Of a stretch of DNA of 64,000 nucleotides, positions 59,639-64,000 are shown one piece after another. Each line of letters starts with the position of its first letter. The first letter of the stretch is position 1. The notes beneath the pieces were generated by a model that had not been told where the DNA came from, ran no database searches, and worked only from the letters and a program-made list of their open reading frames with translations. The stretch comes from Natrarchaeobaculum sulfurireducens (GTDB lineage: Archaea; Halobacteriota; Halobacteria; Halobacteriales; Natrialbaceae): the NCBI RefSeq assembly GCF_003430825.1, contig NZ_CP024047.1, positions 62,001-126,000 on the forward strand, in the 5' to 3' direction. The position numbers and the translations under genes were made by a program.

Positions 59639-60952
59639 ATGTCCGTCCCGGTTACCGTCCTCTGTGGTGAACTCGGCGCAGGAAAGACGACGTTGCTCTC
59701 GACGCTGCTCGAGTCGACCGACCGCGACGTCGCGGTGCTGGTCAACGACGTCGGCGACGTAAACGTCGATGCCGACCTCGTGGAGGCGCGCACCGATCTC
59801 GAGGGTGGCGAGGAGGTACTCGCTCTCGAGAACGGCTGTATCTGCTGTAGCCTCGGTGGCGAACTCTCCCGATCCGTGATCCGCCTCTGGCAGGAACACG
59901 ACTTCGACCACCTCGTGGTCGAGGCTTCCGGCGTCGGCGAACCGGAACCGATTGCCCGCCAGTTCGTCCGCGGCCCCGCTGGCGGCCCCTACGACCTCGA
60001 GGCCGTCGTCACTGTCGTCGACGCCCGTCGCTTCCACGATCGCTTCGCCGACGACGGTAGCGACCGCGAGTCTGACACTCCCCCAGCGACCCCGGAACGC
60101 CGGGGCGAAGACGACTCCGGCAACCGACCGCTCGCGGACCTCGTCTTAGCGCAGGTCGAGTTCTGTGATCTGCTGGTCGTCAACAAATGCGACCTCGTCG
60201 ACGCCGCCGAGCGCGAGCGCGTCGTCACACTGCTCGAGACCTTACAGCCCCGTGCCGAAATCGTGACCACTGAGTACGGCGCGCTCGATCCCGAGGACCT
60301 GCTCGGTGTCGACCGATTCGACCTCGAGGCAGCAACCGACGCCGCGGGGTGGAAACGGGCGCTCGAGGACGAGGGCGGAGCCGAAGACGGCACCTGCGAG
60401 GAACACGCACACGGGCACGCGGACAACGAGCATGATCACGATCACGAGGACGACCACACCGATCACGACCACGGGCACGACGACGAGCACGCACATCCGC
60501 CGGAACGCTACGGCATCGTCGTCGACGGCTACCATCGCCGACGGCCCCTCCACCCCGAGCGGTTCGCGGCCCTGCTCTCTGATCTCCCCGACGAACTCGT
60601 CCGCGCGAAGGGGCTGTGCTGGATCGCCGGCCGCGACCGACAGGCGATCACGATGAGCCAGGCAGGGGACGAGACGACCCTCGAGGTGACGGGACGCTGG
60701 ATCGCGAGCCTCTCCGAGGACCAACAGGAGCTCTACCGCGAGGGCCAATCGGACCTCGAGTGGGACGACACGTGGGGCGACCGCGAGACGCGACTCGCGC
60801 TCATTGGCCGAGGGCTCGATCTCGAGGCCCTCACGCAGCGACTCGACGACTGTCTGCTCACGGACGCGGAACTGGACGCCGACTGGTCGACCTTCGAGAA
60901 CCCCGCACCGACGGGAATGGGCGAGACGGTCGTTATCTCCGGTGACGGGTGA
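59639..60952 (+). CDS. COG0523/CobW-family GTPase metallochaperone, paralogue 2, with His-rich loop
   Basis: The 437-residue paralogue has Walker A GELGAGKTT, CxCC as C67, C69 and C70 (NGCICCSL), EASGVGEPEP, NKCD and the C-terminal CobW domain (PLHPERFAALLSDLPDELVR). Between domains it holds a long His/Asp-rich loop (HAHGHADNEHDHDHEDDHTD), a metal-loading tail far longer than in paralogue 1. The start lies 3 bases after the preceding stop, so the pair is one operon. Differences in loop suggest divided roles, for example storage and delivery. Confidence 0.93.
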   Translation: MSVPVTVLCGELGAGKTTLLSTLLESTDRDVAVLVNDVGDVNVDADLVEARTDLEGGEEVLALENGCICCSLGGELSRSVIRLWQEHDFDHLVVEASGVGEPEPIARQFVRGPAGGPYDLEAVVTVVDARRFHDRFADDGSDRESDTPPATPERRGEDDSGNRPLADLVLAQVEFCDLLVVNKCDLVDAAERERVVTLLETLQPRAEIVTTEYGALDPEDLLGVDRFDLEAATDAAGWKRALEDEGGAEDGTCEEHAHGHADNEHDHDHEDDHTDHDHGHDDEHAHPPERYGIVVDGYHRRRPLHPERFAALLSDLPDELVRAKGLCWIAGRDRQAITMSQAGDETTLEVTGRWIASLSEDQQELYREGQSDLEWDDTWGDRETRLALIGRGLDLEALTQRLDDCLLTDAELDADWSTFENPAPTGMGETVVISGDG

Positions 60953-61021
60953 CCGATCCGTCCACGGCGTCCCGGAGGACAGCAATTATCGCACCGCGGC
61001 GTGCACACACGCATACGACCC

Positions 61022-61633
61022 ATGACCGACACCGACGCACCGATCGATCGCGACGACCGGCGAAGCACCGACGATCACGGCCACGACCTCATCGATCCGC
61101 TCTATGTCGGAATCGTGACGGTCTCGAGTTCTCGCGCGGCGGCCGACGAAGCGGATCCCGACGATCCGGGCGGGGACACGATCCAGGAGTGTTTCGAGGA
61201 CGAGGGCCACGAGATCCGCGAGCGACTGCTGGTTCGGGATGACTACTCGGCGATCCGGACGGCTGTCCGGGGCCTGGTCGCCCGTCGTGACATCGACGTC
61301 GTCGTCACGACCGGCGGGACGGGCGTCACGGTCGACGACGTCTCGCCCGACGCCACGTCGTCGCTGTTCGAACGCGACCTGCCGGGTTTTGGCGAACGGT
61401 TTCGCGCGCTCTCGTGGGACGAAATCGGTACGCGAGCAATCGCCTCGCGTGCGACCGCGGGTCTCGCCGTCGACACACCGGTGTTCTGTATCCCGGGGAG
61501 CACTGGCGCCTGTCAGACTGCCTGTGAGAAACTCATCGTTCCGGAGGCACCCCACCTCGCGGGACTCGCGACGAGCCATCGGGCGGACGTGACCGAGGGG
61601 TCACTGACCGAATACGGCGACGGATCGGAGTGA
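61022..61633 (+). CDS. moaB: MoaB/Mog-type molybdopterin adenylyltransferase
   Basis: The 203-residue protein has the MoaB/MoeA-C fold motifs: YVGIVTVSSSRAAADE, VVVTTGGTGVTVDDVSPDA and FCIPGSTGACQTACEKLI, all typical. An acidic N-terminal extension of about 25 residues is haloarchaeal. It takes part in molybdenum/tungsten cofactor synthesis by adenylating molybdopterin. It lies 69 bases downstream of the GTPase pair on the same strand; the join to a metal-handling operon is suggestive but not shown. Confidence 0.9.
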   Translation: MTDTDAPIDRDDRRSTDDHGHDLIDPLYVGIVTVSSSRAAADEADPDDPGGDTIQECFEDEGHEIRERLLVRDDYSAIRTAVRGLVARRDIDVVVTTGGTGVTVDDVSPDATSSLFERDLPGFGERFRALSWDEIGTRAIASRATAGLAVDTPVFCIPGSTGACQTACEKLIVPEAPHLAGLATSHRADVTEGSLTEYGDGSE

Positions 61634-61687
61634 GCCTGTCACGCTCGAGCCGTCACTACTGAGTGGGTTGAGCCGAGACGTCGATCA

Positions 61688-61924
61688 ATGCCCGAGTGTG
61701 AGTACTGCGACGCGACGATTTCCGACGAAGACGCGTATCTAACCCACCTCGGCTCGGAACACGCCGACGAACTCGGAGGAATCGACCGTCGCCGCGTCGC
61801 TGACCACGGCTCGCTCAATGAGTCCGATGACGCCCCCTCGCCGACCATGGCTTACGTCTTTTTCGCCATGTTCGCGTTTTTCACCGCCGCGATGATATGG
61901 TATCTCGTCTTCGTCGGCATTTGA
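61688..61924 (+). CDS. Small membrane protein with N-terminal C2H2-like zinc finger
   Basis: The 78-residue protein starts MPECEYCDATISDEDAYLTH and continues LGSEH, giving a classical C-x2-C-x12-H-x4-H zinc finger, then an acidic linker and one C-terminal membrane helix (YVFFAMFAFFTAAMIWYLVF). Such finger-plus-anchor proteins are frequent in haloarchaea and unassigned. Its TGA stop is formed by the first bases of repeat copy B. Confidence 0.8.
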   Translation: MPECEYCDATISDEDAYLTHLGSEHADELGGIDRRRVADHGSLNESDDAPSPTMAYVFFAMFAFFTAAMIWYLVFVGI

Positions 61925-62005
61925 TACTGTCGGACAGAACCACTGTGAGCGTTCGCCGCTCCCGTCCGACGAATCCCCTTCATTGACTTCTGGCTGATAG
62001 TATGA
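61922..62005. repeat. Stop-codon-overlapping inverted-repeat element, copy B
   Basis: Begins TGATACTGTCGGACAG and ends CTGATAGTATGA, an imperfect inverted repeat. Interior CCCGTCCGACGAATCC matches copy A. The first TGA is the stop of the small zinc-finger gene. It separates that gene from rpa. Confidence 0.75.
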
Positions 62006-62078
62006 GGACTCGACGGCGGTGAACGGGCCGTCGCCACGCTCGTCGTACGGACGTTCACTTTCGATCCGGTGGCGGCAA

Positions 62079-62086
62079 TTTAAATA
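62079..62086 (+). promoter_or_regulatory. TATA box and leader of the rpa operon
   Basis: TTTAAATAG at 62079-62087 should give a transcript start near 62108-62112, a leader of about 35 bases and a Shine-Dalgarno GGAGG at 62131-62135, 10 bases before the ATG at 62145. This is a leadered gene, unlike most here. Confidence 0.55.
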
Positions 62087-62144
62087 GTATCGGGCGCGAA
62101 CAGCGGTATGCCTCCCGTTGAAACGAAAGAGGAGGCGTGAGACA

Positions 62145-63074
62145 ATGAGCGACGTACGACAGCACGCGGAAGACGTATACGAGCAGTTTTCGGACCATCT
62201 CGACGTTACCGTCGAAGACGTCGAGGAGCGCTTTCGGACGCTCGTCGACGAGTACAAAGTCCCCATCGACGAAGCCAGACGGAGCGTCACCAACCACTAT
62301 CTCGAGGAGGCGGGTCTCGAGCGCGAGGATATCTCGCGTGGCGGCAGCGAGGCCGTCAGCATCGAAGACGTCGACGAGCCCGAAGAGTGGATCGACCTCA
62401 CTGCGAAGGTCATCGAACTCTGGGAGCCCCGCAGTGACTCTATCGCACAGGTGGGACTGCTCGGGGACCCGACCGGGACGATCAAGTTCACCAAGTGGGC
62501 CAAATCCGAGCTTCCGACGCTCGAGGAAGGCGGTGTCTACGAGCTCCGAAACGTCGTCACTGACGAGTATCAGGGCCGATACTCGGTCAAACTCAATTCA
62601 ACGACCGTCACCGAGGAACTCGATGAGGACCTCGAAGTCGGCGACGACACGAGCGAGATCCACGGTGCCCTCATCGACATGCAGAGCGGCAGTGGACTCA
62701 TCAAGCGCTGCCCCGAGGAGGACTGTACGCGCGTCCTCCAGAACGGCCGCTGTAACGAACACGGCGAGGTCGAAGGCGAGTTCGACCTCCGGATCAAGGC
62801 CGTCGTCGACGACGGCATCGACGCGCACGAAGTGATCTTTGACAAGGAAGCCACCGAGGAGCTCACGGGACTCTCGCTCGAGGAGGCCAAAGAGATGGCG
62901 ATGGACGCACTCGATACGACGATCGTCGCCGACGAGATCGCGGCGAAGATCCTCGGCACCTACTACCGGATCGAGGGGCCGACGTTCGGCCGGTACGTGC
63001 TGGCTGACGACGTCGAGGAACTAGACGCACCGGGCGATGCAGAGGACCTGCTGATCAAAGCGAGGTCGATGTAA
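62145..63074 (+). CDS. rpa3: Replication protein A (single-strand DNA-binding, RPA3-like)
   Basis: The 309-residue protein has an N-terminal helical part (DVRQHAEDVYEQFSDHLDVT), an OB-fold (IDLTAKVIELWEPRSDSIAQ, GTIKFTKWAKSELP) and a zinc-binding region (CPEEDCTRVLQNGRCNEHGE) before a C-terminal OB-like part. This size and zinc motif match the RPA3-type of Haloferax rather than RPA1 (about 430 residues). It coats single-stranded DNA. It overlaps in operon with the RPA-associated protein, 1 base apart. Confidence 0.92.
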   Translation: MSDVRQHAEDVYEQFSDHLDVTVEDVEERFRTLVDEYKVPIDEARRSVTNHYLEEAGLEREDISRGGSEAVSIEDVDEPEEWIDLTAKVIELWEPRSDSIAQVGLLGDPTGTIKFTKWAKSELPTLEEGGVYELRNVVTDEYQGRYSVKLNSTTVTEELDEDLEVGDDTSEIHGALIDMQSGSGLIKRCPEEDCTRVLQNGRCNEHGEVEGEFDLRIKAVVDDGIDAHEVIFDKEATEELTGLSLEEAKEMAMDALDTTIVADEIAAKILGTYYRIEGPTFGRYVLADDVEELDAPGDAEDLLIKARSM

Positions 63075-63075
63075 C

Positions 63076-63708
63076 ATGAGCCAGGCAGAACTCACTCGCG
63101 AAGTCGCTCGCCGCGTCTTCGCCTCGGAATTTAACGACTCGACGTACACCTTCAAAGAATCCGACGATGAGCGCGCACCCAACTACGCGCTGCTTCCGAC
63201 GGGCGACCGCGCCAACCGCGTGTTTTTCGTTGGCACCCTCACCGAAACCGAAGACGTCGGCGAGGACAGCGAGTACTGGCGCGGCCGGGTCGTCGATCCC
63301 ACGGGGACGTTCTTCGTCTACGCCGGCCAGTACCAGCCCGAAGCCGCTTCGATTCTCCGGGACACTGAACCGCCGGCGTACGTCGCGGTCGTCGGGAAAC
63401 CCCGGACGTACGAGACCGAAGACGGCACCGTCAACGTCTCGGTCCGCCCCGAGTCGATCGCGGTCGTCGACGCCGCGACGCGCGACCGCTGGGTCGTCGA
63501 GACCGCCGAACGAACGCTCGATCGCATCGAAGCGTTCGAGGCGTGGGAAGCCGAGCAGGAGGCACCCGAGAGCGGTTCGACCGCACCGACCAACGAGTAC
63601 GCTCAGATGGTTCACGACCGCTACGATTCACCCGTCGAAAACTATCGGCGTGTCGTCATCCAGGCGCTCGAGCAACTCGAGGAGACCGACGCGGAAGCGC
63701 CGGCGTAA
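63076..63708 (+). CDS. rpap3: RPA-associated protein (RPAP, COG3390)
   Basis: The 210-residue protein has the COG3390 OB-like domain (YWRGRVVDPTGTFFVYAGQY, VAVVGKPRTYETEDGTVNV) and a helical C-terminal part (ERTLDRIEAFEAWEAEQEAP). In Haloferax each RPA has a co-transcribed RPAP that binds it; deletion phenotypes are DNA-damage sensitivity. It starts 1 base after the rpa stop. The C-terminal helices likely bind the RPA partner. Confidence 0.92.
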   Translation: MSQAELTREVARRVFASEFNDSTYTFKESDDERAPNYALLPTGDRANRVFFVGTLTETEDVGEDSEYWRGRVVDPTGTFFVYAGQYQPEAASILRDTEPPAYVAVVGKPRTYETEDGTVNVSVRPESIAVVDAATRDRWVVETAERTLDRIEAFEAWEAEQEAPESGSTAPTNEYAQMVHDRYDSPVENYRRVVIQALEQLEETDAEAPA

Positions 63709-63921
63709 CCCGCACTCGATATATCACCACACGGTCGGTTCAAATCTGCCGTTCGACACACCACCGGACCGCCGTTTTTCTCGCCGGAACTGAAACCGCC
63801 CGCCGAGTACTCATATTCGTCGCTCGGCAGGTTCTCGAGACGCCATTACTGGCCCGCTCGGCGGCGACTGCCGGTCGTCTGACCAACTGTTAAGTACGTT
63901 GAACGGAAACTACACCGATGA

Positions 63922-64000
63922 ATGGGCAACAAGAACAAGACGATCTCGTTTCGAGTCAACGAGGACGCGTTCGAGGCGCTCCAGGACATCGCGGCCGAAC
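63922..64000 (+). CDS. Ribbon-helix-helix-type regulator, N-terminal fragment
   Basis: The last 79 bases of the window encode MGNKNKTISFRVNEDAFEAL and onward, the start of an RHH protein in which a beta-strand is followed by the first helix. The rest lies beyond position 64000. An ATG 10 bases upstream in another frame would give an unrelated Gln/Asp-rich peptide and is rejected. It probably controls a neighbouring gene outside the window. Confidence 0.65.
   Translation, partial: MGNKNKTISFRVNEDAFEALQDIAAE

Overview
The window comes from a haloarchaeon (class Halobacteria; gene content and repeats suggest Natrialbales, but the genus cannot be fixed from sequence alone). The DNA is GC-rich and strongly favours C/G-ending codons. 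The predicted proteins are very acidic. Many genes have a TATA-like box about 25-33 bases before the start codon, as expected for leaderless archaeal transcripts. Diagnostic archaeal or haloarchaeal genes include the PolD large subunit, PCNA, PriL, RPA with its associated protein, NMD3, the double TatC protein TatCt, and several haloarchaea-only small families.

Layout. 1-3.9 kb: a minus-strand peptide-type ABC importer (Tat lipoprotein, two permeases, start of an ATPase). 4.1-8.2 kb: a PPC-domain protein and DNA polymerase D large subunit. 8.2-12.9 kb: a decayed rubredoxin-like gene, a MITE-like repeat, panE, a NifU-like protein, small conserved genes and a PHP phosphoesterase. 13-23.1 kb: a DHH/RecJ-like protein, then tetrapyrrole genes (hemD, a cobA-type SUMT, hemC, hemL, hemB) around an ammonium transporter fused to a P-II regulator. 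23.2-31.5 kb: a thiol oxidoreductase, ferredoxin, second PHP protein, alcohol dehydrogenase, small DUF families, a Cys-cluster protein and an aberrant tRNA-like sequence. 31.7-42.1 kb: an Fe-S helicase, a nmd3-taw2-like pair, HtpX, primase large subunit, a hydrolase, a HalOD1 protein and PCNA. 42.2-49.5 kb: SufS, an ABC exporter pair, DUF424, a TPR protein, a Cas4-like protein that appears to lack its nuclease residues, rRNA methyltransferase RlmE and a ribbon-helix-helix protein. 49.6-53.1 kb: divergent tatCt and tatCo. 53.6-61 kb: a metal-related region (LarE, a Ni/Co transporter, a NikR-like regulator, two tandem COG0523 GTPases), with a gene split by a 504-bp IS200/IS605-type non-autonomous element. 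61-64 kb: MoaB, a zinc-finger membrane protein, rpa and rpaP, and the start of a DNA-binding gene.

How the genes fit together. Five replication factors lie within 60 kb (PolD DP2, PriL, PCNA, RPA and the RPA-associated protein). The tetrapyrrole genes cover glutamate-1-semialdehyde to precorrin-2, the stem shared by siroheme, siroheme-derived heme and cobalamin. The peptide-binding lipoprotein at the left end carries a Tat signal and would use Tat components like those encoded at 50-53 kb. The 53.6-61 kb genes suggest nickel or cobalt handling, centred on an A/T-rich divergent promoter with a perfect palindrome.

Most unusual observations: (1) a roughly 215-bp patch of atypical codons centred on the catalytic Asn-Cys junction of PolD, which looks like the scar of a lost or neighbouring intein; (2) a three-copy inverted-repeat element of about 80 bp whose terminus forms the TGA stop codon of the adjacent gene at every copy; (3) an exactly definable 504-bp IS200/IS605-type insertion that can be removed in silico to restore a 189-codon gene; (4) the Amt-P-II fusion; (5) the possible nickel island.
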